Source: Marinobacter sp. 2_MG-2023 (GTDB lineage Bacteria > Pseudomonadota > Gammaproteobacteria > Pseudomonadales > Oleiphilaceae). Taken from it: DNA of 64,000 nt. The notes under the pieces are model-generated. The model did no database searches and was not told where the DNA came from. It was given only the letters and a program-made list of their open reading frames with translations. A program made the position numbers and the translations under genes. The DNA is taken from NCBI RefSeq assembly GCF_030546935.1, contig NZ_JAUOPH010000004.1, positions 434,001 through 498,000 of the forward strand, given 5' to 3'. How positions within the stretch are numbered: the first letter of the stretch is position 1; each line of letters starts with the position of its first letter. Positions 43,057 to 53,840 of this stretch are shown piece by piece.

Positions 43057-44286
43057 TTATAGACCGAGCACATGGGCCCGACTGGAAAAGAAAGTGCCGC
43101 TGGGGTTTATCGCATCCAGTTCTGCAACCGGCTCAAGAGTGCGAGTGTTGTAAACCGTCACCCGGTTGCTGTCCCTGGACGACACCCAGACTTCCTCGCC
43201 CCTCGGGGTGAACTCCATGTGCAAAACCGCCTGGCCCGGCTCGAGCGTACGGATGATTTCGCGGGTCTGGGAATCAATTACCTGAACCACATCGTTTTTC
43301 GGATGCGCAAAGCTCACCCAGATTCGCCGGTTGTCGGGGCTGGCCATCACGAAAACCGGCTGACCCTGCACCGGAATTTTGTCTACCAGTGACCAGTCAT
43401 TCATATCGGCCACCAGCACCTGATGGTGGCCTACGGCCGGCACGAACGCCCTTCCATCGGCAACCGTCCAGCCCTCAAGGTGAGGCATTTTGTATACAGG
43501 AAGCTGTTTTTCGCCCTTGCCGTAATTCGGCAGGATCTCGGTAACCCCGGCATCGGTATCCCAGAGGTCCAGCATCGAAAGACCGTCTTCGCCAAACAGG
43601 CCGGCGATGTAGTAACGCCCATCTGGAGTAATCATGGAATCGTAGGGTGCCTTACCGGCATCGAAGCGAGTTACTTCAGGCTTGTCGCCAGCAACACCGT
43701 CCGGCATATCCAGAATCCAGATCTCATTGGCATCAAACAGGCTAAACACGAATCTGTTTCCCGGTGCATCGACCAGGCCTACGGTTTTGGACTGCGCCGT
43801 TTCTCCGTTTTCCCGGATATAGGTAGCAGGAATATCAGCGACCAGTTCCAGCGTTGTGCTGTCAAAAACTTTTACCCCTCCCGGCTCGTAATTCGACACC
43901 GCGACGTAACGGCCGTCCTGAGAGATAGCTCCACCAATGCTGTTGCCAGACTGAATCACTCTCTCAACAACAGACTGTGTGAGCAGATCCACTTTGGTGA
44001 GGCCGCCATCGCGACCAAATACGAAGCCATAACGCGCATCCCGGGAGTACACAACGGAGGCATGAGACAGATCACCCAGCCCTTCAATACGACTGATCAC
44101 ACTGTGGCTGGTCGTGTTGATAACCAGCAAGGAACCTGTCGCACGCTCGATAATCAGGCCCAGGTCGCCGGTACCCATCAAGCCATCGCCAGAATCAGTT
44201 TCACCAAGAACCTGGCAACCACTCATTAGCGCAGCAATCAGCACCAGCATTAATAGTCGCTTCGCAGAACAGATAATCTGAACCAT
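43057..44286 (-). CDS. nirF: NirF, heme d1 biosynthesis protein (cytochrome d1-domain lipoprotein)
   Basis: A 409-residue eight-bladed beta-propeller protein related to the d1 domain of NirS. It has a lipoprotein signal (LIAALMSGCQ, Cys near residue 24), so it is probably anchored to the outer face of the inner membrane. Ligand segments include SHASVVYSRDARYGFVFGRDG (shortened: SHASVVYSRDARYGF) and the HLEGWTV region. NirF acts late in heme d1 formation. GGAGG lies nine bases before the ATG; 24 bases separate it from nirC. Confidence 0.93.
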   Translation of the reverse strand: MVQIICSAKRLLMLVLIAALMSGCQVLGETDSGDGLMGTGDLGLIIERATGSLLVINTTSHSVISRIEGLGDLSHASVVYSRDARYGFVFGRDGGLTKVDLLTQSVVERVIQSGNSIGGAISQDGRYVAVSNYEPGGVKVFDSTTLELVADIPATYIRENGETAQSKTVGLVDAPGNRFVFSLFDANEIWILDMPDGVAGDKPEVTRFDAGKAPYDSMITPDGRYYIAGLFGEDGLSMLDLWDTDAGVTEILPNYGKGEKQLPVYKMPHLEGWTVADGRAFVPAVGHHQVLVADMNDWSLVDKIPVQGQPVFVMASPDNRRIWVSFAHPKNDVVQVIDSQTREIIRTLEPGQAVLHMEFTPRGEEVWVSSRDSNRVTVYNTRTLEPVAELDAINPSGTFFSSRAHVLGL

Positions 44287-44310
44287 TCAGGGAGTCCTCC
44301 AGGCAAAAGG

Positions 44311-44676
44311 TCAGGGCAAGACCAGAGCGCCAGTTTTAAGTTGATGACTGATCCATTCAATTTCGGCGGGAGCCAGCAGGGGCTTCCACGGAGGCATTGC
44401 AGTACCCGGAATGCCCTCACGGATAATGGCTGCTATGGCCCCTTCGGGCAGGTGCCCAAGATTCTCGGGTCTCAGAGGCGGGCCAAGCCCTCCTTTAAGC
44501 GTCATTCCATGGCAGGAGCCACAGTCCTGCACCACAAAATTCTCGAGTTCGGCAAGGCTACGGGACTGATCCGGCTGTCCGCCGGCCAACAGTGCCGAGG
44601 GCAATAAAAACAGCATCAACCATACTGCTGTGGGACCAATCCTCCGCTTGACCTTACTCCGTGTGAAACCGTTCAC
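44311..44676 (-). CDS. nirC: NirC-like periplasmic cytochrome c
   Basis: A 121-residue cytochrome c with a signal peptide (PTAVWLMLFLLPSALLAGG) and one heme motif CGSCH (residues 52-56). A likely axial Met lies in GTAMPPWKP. I chose a GTG start (VNGFTRSKVKRR); the longer frame adds 47 residues that are not secretory. NirC-type cytochromes donate electrons to NirS or act in d1 maturation. First gene of the minus-strand nirC-nirF-norQ operon, divergent from nirS. Confidence 0.85.
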   Translation of the reverse strand: MNGFTRSKVKRRIGPTAVWLMLFLLPSALLAGGQPDQSRSLAELENFVVQDCGSCHGMTLKGGLGPPLRPENLGHLPEGAIAAIIREGIPGTAMPPWKPLLAPAEIEWISHQLKTGALVLP

Positions 44677-44813
44677 AGCTCGTTTTCTCCCCTGGGCCTG
44701 TAGCGGATATTCCACATGGTGACGCCGCCCTTTAACGACATCTTTGATATTGGTTAAAAACACCCCCCGCCACAACAACTCTTTGGTTATACCCATGGTT
44801 GGGTACTCACTAG

Positions 44814-46628
<1,815 letters not shown>

Positions 46629-46656
46629 TCCCGGCCCGGCCCGAAGGAGTAACGTG

Positions 46657-47121
46657 ATGACACTGGATGCGGCAGACAGACAATTGATTGACAGTTACCA
46701 GCGTAACCTGCCGGTCTGTGAACGCCCCTACGAAGAAATAGCCCGAAGCCTGGGCCTGACGGAAGCAGAGGTGATTCACAGGTTGTCTGCCCTTCAGGAG
46801 AAACAGGTACTCAGCCGGGTCGGACCCGTGTTTGAACACAGCCAGGCAGGCGCAAGCCTGCTGGCTGCCGTGGCGGCGCCGGAAGCGCAAATGGATCTGG
46901 TCGCCGCCCGTATCAACCGTGCTCCGGGGGTGAATCACAATTACGCCCGAGAGCACACCTACAATCTCTGGTTTGTCATGACGGCCCCGGATCACGAACT
47001 TCTGGATGAGCACCTTGACGAACTGGAACATGAGCTTAGATTGCCCATGCTTCGCCTACCCATGGTTGAGGGCTATCACATTGACTTGGGCTTCGATATC
47101 GACTGGGAGGCCTTGTCATGA
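46657..47121 (+). CDS. nirD: NirD, siroheme decarboxylase subunit (Lrp/AsnC-like)
   Basis: A 154-residue AsnC/Lrp-fold protein that, with NirL/G/H, decarboxylates siroheme to 12,18-didecarboxysiroheme in heme d1 synthesis. It has the winged-helix-like start (LIDSYQRNLPVCERPYEEIA) and the family motif VNHNYAREHTYNLWFVM. I chose the ATG with GGAG seven bases upstream; a GTG one codon earlier is possible. ATGA couples it to nirL. Confidence 0.92.
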   Translation: MTLDAADRQLIDSYQRNLPVCERPYEEIARSLGLTEAEVIHRLSALQEKQVLSRVGPVFEHSQAGASLLAAVAAPEAQMDLVAARINRAPGVNHNYAREHTYNLWFVMTAPDHELLDEHLDELEHELRLPMLRLPMVEGYHIDLGFDIDWEALS

Positions 47122-47663
47122 GCCAACCCTTTTCGGCCGACTATCTGCCCCGGGATTCTGCGACTTCACGTTCAACTGAAGTAAGTGCCTGGGGGCTGTT
47201 AAGGCTCAGGAAGCAACTTGAGCAGGGGCTCCCTCTGACGCCTCGCCCGTTTCAGACTCTTGCCGAGCGTACGGGCCTGTCCGAACAGGAAGTCATGGAC
47301 GCCATCACGCAATGGCAGAGCGACGGCCTGATCAAGCGTTTTGGCCTGGTGGTGAAACACCGCACACTGGGCTACAACGCCAACGCCATGGTGGTCTGGA
47401 ATATCCCCGATGAGCAGGTACAAGCTCTCGGCAAAGCCATGGCCGCTGTGCCATTTATCACACTTTGCTATCAACGCCCGAGGCGTCTCCCGGACTGGCC
47501 TTATAACCTGTTCTGCATGATTCACGGCACTAACCGCGAGCGCGTGCTGGCACAGCTGGCCTGTCTGATTGACGACCAGAATCTGCAGCATATTCAACAC
47601 GCCGTACTGTTCAGTAATAAAGCCTACCGTCAACGCGGAGGGCGCTATGTCAGCCACGACTGA
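47118..47663 (+). CDS. nirL: NirL, siroheme decarboxylase subunit
   Basis: A 181-residue paralogue of NirD with a shared fold. It has an N-terminal extension and the signature LCYQRPRRLPDWPYNLFCMIHG in place of the HNYxREH motif (shown in part: LCYQRPRRLPDWPYNLF). This type alternates with the NirD/G type and pairs with it in the decarboxylase. Its start overlaps the nirD stop. By order (nirD-L-G-H) it corresponds to nirL. Confidence 0.9.
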   Translation: MSQPFSADYLPRDSATSRSTEVSAWGLLRLRKQLEQGLPLTPRPFQTLAERTGLSEQEVMDAITQWQSDGLIKRFGLVVKHRTLGYNANAMVVWNIPDEQVQALGKAMAAVPFITLCYQRPRRLPDWPYNLFCMIHGTNRERVLAQLACLIDDQNLQHIQHAVLFSNKAYRQRGGRYVSHD

Positions 47664-48135
47664 ATCCCGCCGCCAGGCCCCGATTGCAGACCTGAGCCAG
47701 GTTGAGAAGGTTCTTATCAACCGTTTGCAGCACGGTTTGCCGCTGGTACGCCACCCTTTTGCGGCCGTGGCAGAGGAACTCAGCCTCAGGGAGCAACAGG
47801 TGCTGGATACGGTTAGAAAACTGCTCGCTGAAGGCGTGCTCACCCGCTTTGGCCCTATGTTCCATGCCGGTGAAATGGGCGGCGCACTGACACTGGCAGC
47901 CATGCGCATTCCAGAGGCGGATTTTGAGCGGGTTACCGAACAGGTAAACAGCTTTGACGAAGTCGCCCACAACTACCGCCGCGAGCACGACCTGAATATG
48001 TGGTTTGTTCTGGCAACCGAAACCAGGGGCGCCATTGAAAACACCATCAGCGCCATTGAAAACACCACCGGTTACCCGGTTTACAACATGCCAAAGGAGC
48101 AGGAGTTCCATGTCCACCTCCACTTCCCTGTCTGA
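47647..48135 (+). CDS. nirG: NirG, siroheme decarboxylase subunit
   Basis: A 162-residue NirD-type paralogue with the catalytic-type motif VAHNYRREHDLNMWFVLA. I chose the internal ATG for MSATTESRRQAP, which overlaps the nirL 3' end by 17 bases and has a GGAGGGC upstream; the longer frame upstream is a shadow of nirL. Third of the four decarboxylase genes. Confidence 0.9.
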   Translation: MSATTESRRQAPIADLSQVEKVLINRLQHGLPLVRHPFAAVAEELSLREQQVLDTVRKLLAEGVLTRFGPMFHAGEMGGALTLAAMRIPEADFERVTEQVNSFDEVAHNYRREHDLNMWFVLATETRGAIENTISAIENTTGYPVYNMPKEQEFHVHLHFPV

Positions 48136-48634
48136 CACAGAGACACAAAACGGGTTCGTAATGACAGAGCGCGACCGCGAACTGATTCTTGCCACCCAGG
48201 CAGGCCTGCCACTGGTTTCCGACCCCTGGGCCGAACTGGGCAAAAAGCTGAACATGGACGCCGACGAGGTACTTTCCCGCTTCCAGGCCCTGCAAGACGC
48301 CGGCGTGATACGCCGGGTCGCAGCCGTGCCCGATCACTACCGCCTGGGTTATCGCTACAACGGGATGACCGTGTGGGACATTGTCGACGATCGCGTCGCG
48401 GAACTGGGCGCCGCCATTGGTGAACTGCCTTTCGTGAGCCACTGCTATCGCCGGCCACGACACCTGCCCTATTGGTCTTTCAATCTGTTTGCCATGGTAC
48501 ACGGCACCACCCGGGAAGAAGTAGAAGACAAAGCCGCACAGATTCGTGCGGTGCTGGGCGACGCCTGCCGGCAAAACACCATTCTTTACAGCTCGGCCAT
48601 TCTCAAGAAAACCGGCCTGCGGCTGCGAAAATAA
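48110..48634 (+). CDS. nirH: NirH, siroheme decarboxylase subunit
   Basis: A 174-residue NirL-type paralogue with HCYRRPRHLPYWSFNLFAMVHG (shown in part: HCYRRPRHLPYWSFNLF). I chose the ATG for MSTSTSLSDTE, which has AGGAG four bases upstream and overlaps the nirG end by 26 bases. With NirG it should form the second decarboxylase pair. Confidence 0.9.
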   Translation: MSTSTSLSDTETQNGFVMTERDRELILATQAGLPLVSDPWAELGKKLNMDADEVLSRFQALQDAGVIRRVAAVPDHYRLGYRYNGMTVWDIVDDRVAELGAAIGELPFVSHCYRRPRHLPYWSFNLFAMVHGTTREEVEDKAAQIRAVLGDACRQNTILYSSAILKKTGLRLRK

Positions 48635-48650
48635 CGCAAGGGGAAGCACC

Positions 48651-49847
48651 ATGTTCAGAATGACCCGCTACATAAAAAGCCTGATGAATCCGGCGCCGGT
48701 GAGAGCCATCCCCAAGCCCTCCGGCCCGGTGGTGATCTGGAACCTGATACGTCGCTGCAACCTCACCTGCAAACACTGTTATTCGATTTCTGCGGATATC
48801 GATTTCAAGGGTGAGCTGAGTACCGATGAAGTCTACACCGTGATGGACGACCTCAAAGCTTACGGAGTGCCAGTACTGATCCTTTCGGGCGGCGAACCGC
48901 TGATGCGCCCGGATATTTTCGATATATCACGCCGCGCCAAAGACATGGGCTTCTACGTGGGCCTGTCCAGCAACGGCACTCTGATTACCGAGGACAACAT
49001 CCAGCAAATTGCAGACGCCGGCTACGATTACGTTGGCATAAGCATTGACGGCCTGGAAGAAACCCACGACGAATTCCGCCAGAAAAAAGGTGCCTTCGAG
49101 GCCTCCATGAAAGCGGTAAAACTGTGCAAGGATGCAGGCATAAAAGTAGGTCTGCGTTTTACCCTCACACAGGACAACGCAGTTCAATTACCGGATATGC
49201 TCAAGCTGCTGGACGAGCATGGCATTGACAAGTTCTACCTTTCACACCTGAACTACTCCGGCCGCGGCGGTCGCAATCGCAAGCGCGATGCCTGGCATGA
49301 CATGACCCGTGATGCCATGAACCTGCTGTTCAACCACTGCCACGAAGAGCTGAAACGCGGTGTCGAGCGCGAATACGTGACTGGCAATAACGACGCCGAC
49401 GGGCCTTTTCTGCTGCAGTGGGCAGCAGAACATTACCCGGATCAAGTGCCGGCCCTGGAGCAACGGCTGCTTAACTGGGGTGGCAACTCCTCTGGCCAGA
49501 ACGTCTCAAACATCGACAATCTGGGCGTCGTCCATCCTGATACCTTCTGGTGGGATTACAACCTGGGCAACGTGCGTGAGAAGCCCTTTTCGCGAATCTG
49601 GTCAGAAGCCAATGATGAACTGATGCAAGGCTTCCGGCAGAAACCACGGCCCGTAAAAGGCCGCTGTGCCCAGTGCCAATATCTGGCGATCTGCAACGGC
49701 AACACCCGGGTACGCGCCTACAATGTTTCCGGTGATTTCTGGGAAGAAGACCCCGGCTGTTACCTCACCAACGAGGAGATTGGCGTTCTAGAAATGCCCA
49801 GGCGTGTTGCCGCACCGGTAGTCGAAATTCCAGTCAACAATCTGTAA
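48651..49847 (+). CDS. nirJ: NirJ, radical SAM heme d1 synthase-type enzyme
   Basis: A 398-residue radical SAM protein that removes the propionate groups of didecarboxysiroheme and helps install the keto oxygens in heme d1 synthesis. The SAM cluster motif is CNLTCKHC (C36, C40, C43). A C-terminal auxiliary cluster region follows (GRCAQCQYLAICNGNTRVRA). The ATG for MFRMTRYIKSLMNP has AAGGGGAAGC upstream, so the 35-codon extension was rejected. 16 bases after nirH. Confidence 0.95.
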   Translation: MFRMTRYIKSLMNPAPVRAIPKPSGPVVIWNLIRRCNLTCKHCYSISADIDFKGELSTDEVYTVMDDLKAYGVPVLILSGGEPLMRPDIFDISRRAKDMGFYVGLSSNGTLITEDNIQQIADAGYDYVGISIDGLEETHDEFRQKKGAFEASMKAVKLCKDAGIKVGLRFTLTQDNAVQLPDMLKLLDEHGIDKFYLSHLNYSGRGGRNRKRDAWHDMTRDAMNLLFNHCHEELKRGVEREYVTGNNDADGPFLLQWAAEHYPDQVPALEQRLLNWGGNSSGQNVSNIDNLGVVHPDTFWWDYNLGNVREKPFSRIWSEANDELMQGFRQKPRPVKGRCAQCQYLAICNGNTRVRAYNVSGDFWEEDPGCYLTNEEIGVLEMPRRVAAPVVEIPVNNL

Positions 49848-49857
49848 GGAACGCAGC

Positions 49858-50721
49858 ATGACAAGCAGCCAGAGAAAGAAGTGCCTGGTGGAATTCCAGT
49901 TGGCGGAACAACCCTTGCGCGCCGGTGAAGTCGCCATTGTAGGCGCCGGCCCAGGCGATCCCGGTTTGCTTACACTCAGAGCCCTGATGCTGATCCAACA
50001 GGCAGACGCCATCGTTTACGACCGGTTGGTGTCACCACAGATCATGGAGCTGGTGAACCCCAGCGCAGAGCGAATCCACGTAGGCAAGGCCAGCGGATGC
50101 CATTACGTAGCTCAGGAAGACACCAATGAACTTCTGGTTCAGTTAGCGGTAAAGCAGCGCCGAGTCGTGCGATTGAAGGGCGGCGACCCATACATTTTTG
50201 GTCGCGGTGGTGAAGAGGCCGAGTTCCTGGTCGAAAATGATATCGACTTTCTCGTAGTGCCCGGCATTACCTCTGCCGCTGGCTGCGCCTCCTACTGCGG
50301 CATTCCGCTTACGCATCGGGATTACGCCCAAAGCGTAACCTTCGTAACCGGACACCGGAAAGCCGATCACGCCCTGGACCTTAACTGGAAAGTACTGGCA
50401 GCCCCCGGCCAGACCTGCGTGTTTTACATGGGGCTGCACAATGCACCCGCCATTGTCCGGGAGTTGATGGCACACGGCCGCTCCGGCGAATGCCCGGTGG
50501 CACTGGTAGAACGTGGGACGACCCCGCAACAGCACATGGCCGTTACAACTTTGAAAAACCTGGAAAAAACCATCCGCATGGAAGGTTTCCAGCCACCTAC
50601 CCTGATCATTGTAGGCGAAGTAGTACAGCTGGCAGACAAGCTGGCGCAGCCGGCACAGGCAGGCTGGAACAGTGCATTAATAGGACCGGCTGCTGCCGCG
50701 GCGACGCGGCGGCCCGCATGA
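49858..50721 (+). CDS. nirE: NirE, SAM-dependent uroporphyrinogen III C-methyltransferase
   Basis: A 287-residue methyltransferase that makes precorrin-2 for siroheme and heme d1. Its fold signatures are VAIVGAGPGDPGLLTLRAL, VVRLKGGDPYIFGRGGEEAE, and VVPGITSAAGCASYCGIPLTHR (shown in part: VVPGITSAAGCASYCGIP). It resembles the CobA/SUMT core without the CysG N-terminal half. AAGGA precedes the ATG. Together with nirJ and nirN it completes the d1 pathway. Confidence 0.95.
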   Translation: MTSSQRKKCLVEFQLAEQPLRAGEVAIVGAGPGDPGLLTLRALMLIQQADAIVYDRLVSPQIMELVNPSAERIHVGKASGCHYVAQEDTNELLVQLAVKQRRVVRLKGGDPYIFGRGGEEAEFLVENDIDFLVVPGITSAAGCASYCGIPLTHRDYAQSVTFVTGHRKADHALDLNWKVLAAPGQTCVFYMGLHNAPAIVRELMAHGRSGECPVALVERGTTPQQHMAVTTLKNLEKTIRMEGFQPPTLIIVGEVVQLADKLAQPAQAGWNSALIGPAAAAATRRPA

Positions 50722-50768
50722 ACGAAACAGGCTTAAATACATTACCAATGCTCCAAGCTGGAAAGTCG

Positions 50769-52262
50769 ATGCAACAGACCCTGAAAACCCTGATGCTGAC
50801 CGCAGGCCTGCTGGCCTCACCCCTGATTGCAGCCAACACCGATGCACAGACCCAAGCCCTGTATCAACAGCACTGCGCAAGCTGTCACGGCAGCGACAGG
50901 CTCGGCGGTATGGGCCCGGCCTTGCTGCCAGACAACCTCTCGCGACTGAAAAAAGATCAGGCTGAAGACGCCATCCGCAACGGCCGACCCGCAACCCAGA
51001 TGCTCGGCTTTGCCGACACACTGGATGCCGAATCCATAACCGCCCTGGCTGAATATATATACCAGCCACCGGCACAAGAGCCCGTCTGGGGCAAAAGCGA
51101 AATTACCGACAGCCATCTGCTACCGCACCCGGCAGGCTCACTGCCTGACAAGCCTGCTTATGAGGCGGACATGATGAACCTGTTTCTGGTGGTGGAAATC
51201 GGCGACCACCACGTTACCCTGCTTGACGGCGACAGCATGGAGCCTATTCACCGGTTTGCCAGCCGTTACGCCCTGCACGGCGGCCCCAAATACAGCCCTG
51301 ACGGACGCTACGTTTATTTCGGTTCACGGGATGGCTGGATTACCAAATACGACCTCTACAACCTGAAGGTCGTTGCCGAAATCCGCGCCGGCATCAACAT
51401 GCGCAACATCGCTGTCTCCGCTGATGGCGAACACGTAATGGCAGCCAACTACCTGCCACACACTCTTGTGCTTTTCGACGCGAAAGATCTGAACCTGCTG
51501 GAAATCATCCCCGTTGAAAACGGTGCCGAAGAAAGCTCACGGGTAAGCGCCGTTTACACTGCTCCACCCCGGAATAGCTTCATCGCCGCATTGAAAGACA
51601 TTCCCGAAGCCTGGGAAATTACCGTTGAAAACGATAAAGCCAAAGTACGCAGAATGCAGACCGACACCTGGCTTGACGACTTCTTCTTCGACCCCGGATA
51701 CCAACACCTCATTGGCGCGGCCCGTGATGGTAAACACGGGTTGGTGATCAATATGGACACAGGAAAAACCACCGCTGACTTGCCCCTGCCCGGCATGCCG
51801 CACCTGGGTTCAGGCATCACCTGGGACTACCAGGGCACACGGGTGATGGCTACTCCGCACTTCCGCACTGGTGCCGTTTCCATCATCGACATGGACACCT
51901 GGGAGGTCATTAAAACTCTCGAAACCGCTGGTCCCGGATTCTTCATGCGCAGCCATGAAAATTCCCGCTATGCCTGGGTAGACGTATTCTTCGGCCCCAA
52001 TAAAGACAAAGTCCATGTAATCGACAAACAAACCCTGGAGATCGTAAAGACCCTTCAACCAGCCCCCGGGAAAGTAGCCGCCCATGTCGAATTCGACCGC
52101 TACGGCAAAAAACTGCTGCTAAGTATCTGGGACGACGAAGGCGCGGTAATTGTTTACGACGCAGACACTTTGAAGGAAGAAAAACGAATCCCGATGAATA
52201 AGCCATCGGGCAAGTACAACGTGTGGAACAAGATCAACTACGAAGAAGGAACCAGCCACTGA
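50769..52262 (+). CDS. nirN: NirN, dihydro-heme d1 dehydrogenase (cytochrome cd1-like)
   Basis: A 497-residue periplasmic protein related to NirS. It has a signal peptide (MQQTLKTLMLTAGLLASPLIA), a heme c motif CASCH (residues 36-40), and a d1-type propeller. NirN performs the last dehydrogenation that gives heme d1 and helps transfer it to NirS. I chose the ATG with GGAAAG upstream. An earlier in-frame ATG at 50718 overlaps the nirE stop (ATGA) and would add 17 residues before the signal peptide. Confidence 0.93.
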   Translation: MQQTLKTLMLTAGLLASPLIAANTDAQTQALYQQHCASCHGSDRLGGMGPALLPDNLSRLKKDQAEDAIRNGRPATQMLGFADTLDAESITALAEYIYQPPAQEPVWGKSEITDSHLLPHPAGSLPDKPAYEADMMNLFLVVEIGDHHVTLLDGDSMEPIHRFASRYALHGGPKYSPDGRYVYFGSRDGWITKYDLYNLKVVAEIRAGINMRNIAVSADGEHVMAANYLPHTLVLFDAKDLNLLEIIPVENGAEESSRVSAVYTAPPRNSFIAALKDIPEAWEITVENDKAKVRRMQTDTWLDDFFFDPGYQHLIGAARDGKHGLVINMDTGKTTADLPLPGMPHLGSGITWDYQGTRVMATPHFRTGAVSIIDMDTWEVIKTLETAGPGFFMRSHENSRYAWVDVFFGPNKDKVHVIDKQTLEIVKTLQPAPGKVAAHVEFDRYGKKLLLSIWDDEGAVIVYDADTLKEEKRIPMNKPSGKYNVWNKINYEEGTSH

Positions 52263-52291
52263 GGCTATATCGAGAGAGTGAAAATGCCTTA

Positions 52292-52305
52292 ATGATTTAA
52301 GTCAT
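52292..52305 (+). promoter_or_regulatory. FNR/DNR-like dyad before the Crp/Fnr regulator gene
   Basis: ATGATTTAAGTCAT is a near-perfect dyad resembling the FNR box, with weaker outer bases. It is centred about 29 bases before a GATAAT -10 candidate (52329-52334), the class II activator spacing. It could serve autoregulation or control by Anr. Confidence 0.55.
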
Positions 52306-52362
52306 TTCCGAAAACAACTTTCTGTTAGGATAATTAGCACATATTTTAACGGCATCAATGCA

Positions 52363-53064
52363 ATGACTCGCACTCTCAAACCCGACGTGTCCTCCTCCCC
52401 CTGCCTGCTGGGGGAGAAAAACCCGGATATAATCCAGCAAGACCCGGCACCACAATCCGTGGCCTTGCTTAACGGGCTAAGCCGCGTATTCGGAATCAGA
52501 CTGAGTGGGAAACAGGACACCCCGGACACAAGATTTCTCGGCGACCTCACCCGACTGTTTCATCAGCGCCGAGTCGACGCTGAAACCCAGATGGAAACAC
52601 ACGACACCCCCTGGGCCAACGTCTACCTGATCCAGTACGGGATAATGCGGCTGTTCCGGGAAGCGCCCAGCGGGAAAGTTGCCGTGCATCACTTTTTTAC
52701 CGAAGGCGACATGGTCTGGCCGGTATTCGGCCGTAGTCGGACAATACGTAACACCCTGTGCCTCACCGCAGTGACACCCGCTACCGTTTGGGTTGCCGAT
52801 TTCAGTGCATTCCGGGCTGCCATTCAATCCCATGGCGAAGGCCTCTGGCCTCAGTTTGCAATGGCCCTGACCGAAGAACTGGCGGAACTGACCAGCATGC
52901 GGGAATTTCGCAAACTCACCATGCCGGCAAAAGAGCGTTATCAGCTATTGTTAGAAGAGTATCCAGAGCTGGTTAAACGCGTACCCGATAACCAGCTGGC
53001 CTCATGGTTAGGCGTAGTGCCTGCGACATTCTCCCGGCTTAAAACCGGTGCAATAAAGTACTGA
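52363..53064 (+). CDS. Crp/Fnr-family regulator, probably DNR/NnrR-like
   Basis: A 233-residue regulator with an N-terminal effector domain (VYLIQYGIMRLFREAPSGKVAVHHFFTEGD) and a C-terminal helix-turn-helix (PDNQLASWLGVVPATFSRLKTG); both are shown in part here. The Cys pattern of FNR's 4Fe-4S cluster is absent, which fits a heme/NO sensor like DNR, or a divergent paralogue. Its recognition helix (PATFSRLK) differs from the usual ExxSR of FNR/DNR. It directly follows the nir operon and so probably controls nir, nor and narK genes. No strong ribosome-binding site is visible. Confidence 0.8.
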   Translation: MTRTLKPDVSSSPCLLGEKNPDIIQQDPAPQSVALLNGLSRVFGIRLSGKQDTPDTRFLGDLTRLFHQRRVDAETQMETHDTPWANVYLIQYGIMRLFREAPSGKVAVHHFFTEGDMVWPVFGRSRTIRNTLCLTAVTPATVWVADFSAFRAAIQSHGEGLWPQFAMALTEELAELTSMREFRKLTMPAKERYQLLLEEYPELVKRVPDNQLASWLGVVPATFSRLKTGAIKY

Positions 53065-53158
53065 CCAACCGCTCACCGAACGGTCATCTTCAGTTATTCC
53101 GAGCATAGATAGGCTGAAGTGCCGTGTCCGCCCTAATCTGATACCTCAAAATCCACAG

Positions 53159-53722
53159 TCAATAGGCCCAGACCAACGCCATCAGAAGAACCCAGGCAAG
53201 CAGGGATGCCGCCATAATCGTGTAAGTCGCAGACATAGTTAGAACGTCGTCCTGGGTGCGACCGCACACGGATCTGAGGCCCTGATAAACCAGGGTACAA
53301 GACAGAGCCATAGCTGCCAGCACAACGATCACACTGAATGCCACGGAAGGCACAAGCAACGCCAGCGACGAAAGCCACAGTGGTAGCGGTGCAATTGCAG
53401 CAAGCAAATAGGCGTTGTTGTAACTGACATCCAGCTTGTGGCTCTCCGCCACAGCATGAATCAGCCAGCCCATCACGAAAAACGTCAGTAACTCTGCCAG
53501 AAAAAGAATGGTGGTAATGAAGCGCCATTCCTTGCCTGCGAACCCGGCAATGAAGTCATCGCCATAATGGGTGCCAGCGTAGTAGAGCATCACAGGGGGC
53601 AGAAGCGACATGGGCACCACAATGAACCATGCGAGCATGGGGATGGAAAGCTGTCGGCTTTGAAGTTCGCTCCACCCCCCATTACTGGAAAACGGCAGTT
53701 TAAGCATGCTTGAAACGTTCAT
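53159..53722 (-). CDS. Yip1-family membrane protein
   Basis: A 187-residue protein with five hydrophobic segments, such as PMLAWFIVVPMSLLPPVMLYY and ITTILFLAELLTFFVMGWLI. Yip1 proteins sit next to denitrification genes in several proteobacteria, but their role is unknown. The ATG for MNVSSMLKLPF has AAGGAGG six bases upstream. It is divergent from nnrS, so the two may share control. Confidence 0.8.
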   Translation of the reverse strand: MNVSSMLKLPFSSNGGWSELQSRQLSIPMLAWFIVVPMSLLPPVMLYYAGTHYGDDFIAGFAGKEWRFITTILFLAELLTFFVMGWLIHAVAESHKLDVSYNNAYLLAAIAPLPLWLSSLALLVPSVAFSVIVVLAAMALSCTLVYQGLRSVCGRTQDDVLTMSATYTIMAASLLAWVLLMALVWAY

Positions 53723-53840
53723 GATGGGCCTCCTTACTGTCAGGCGGGTGCATTTGCCTCGCATGACAGCGTTTGCAATATTATGATGACTTTTACTTAT
53801 TCGTTTTAGGCGCCTTCCTCCAGACCGTCAATAAACCGGG

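Noticed and set aside
44744..44757. TTGATATTGGTTAA as an FNR box for nirC
   Set aside because: Only one half matches the consensus; the better site at 44829 may serve both directions.
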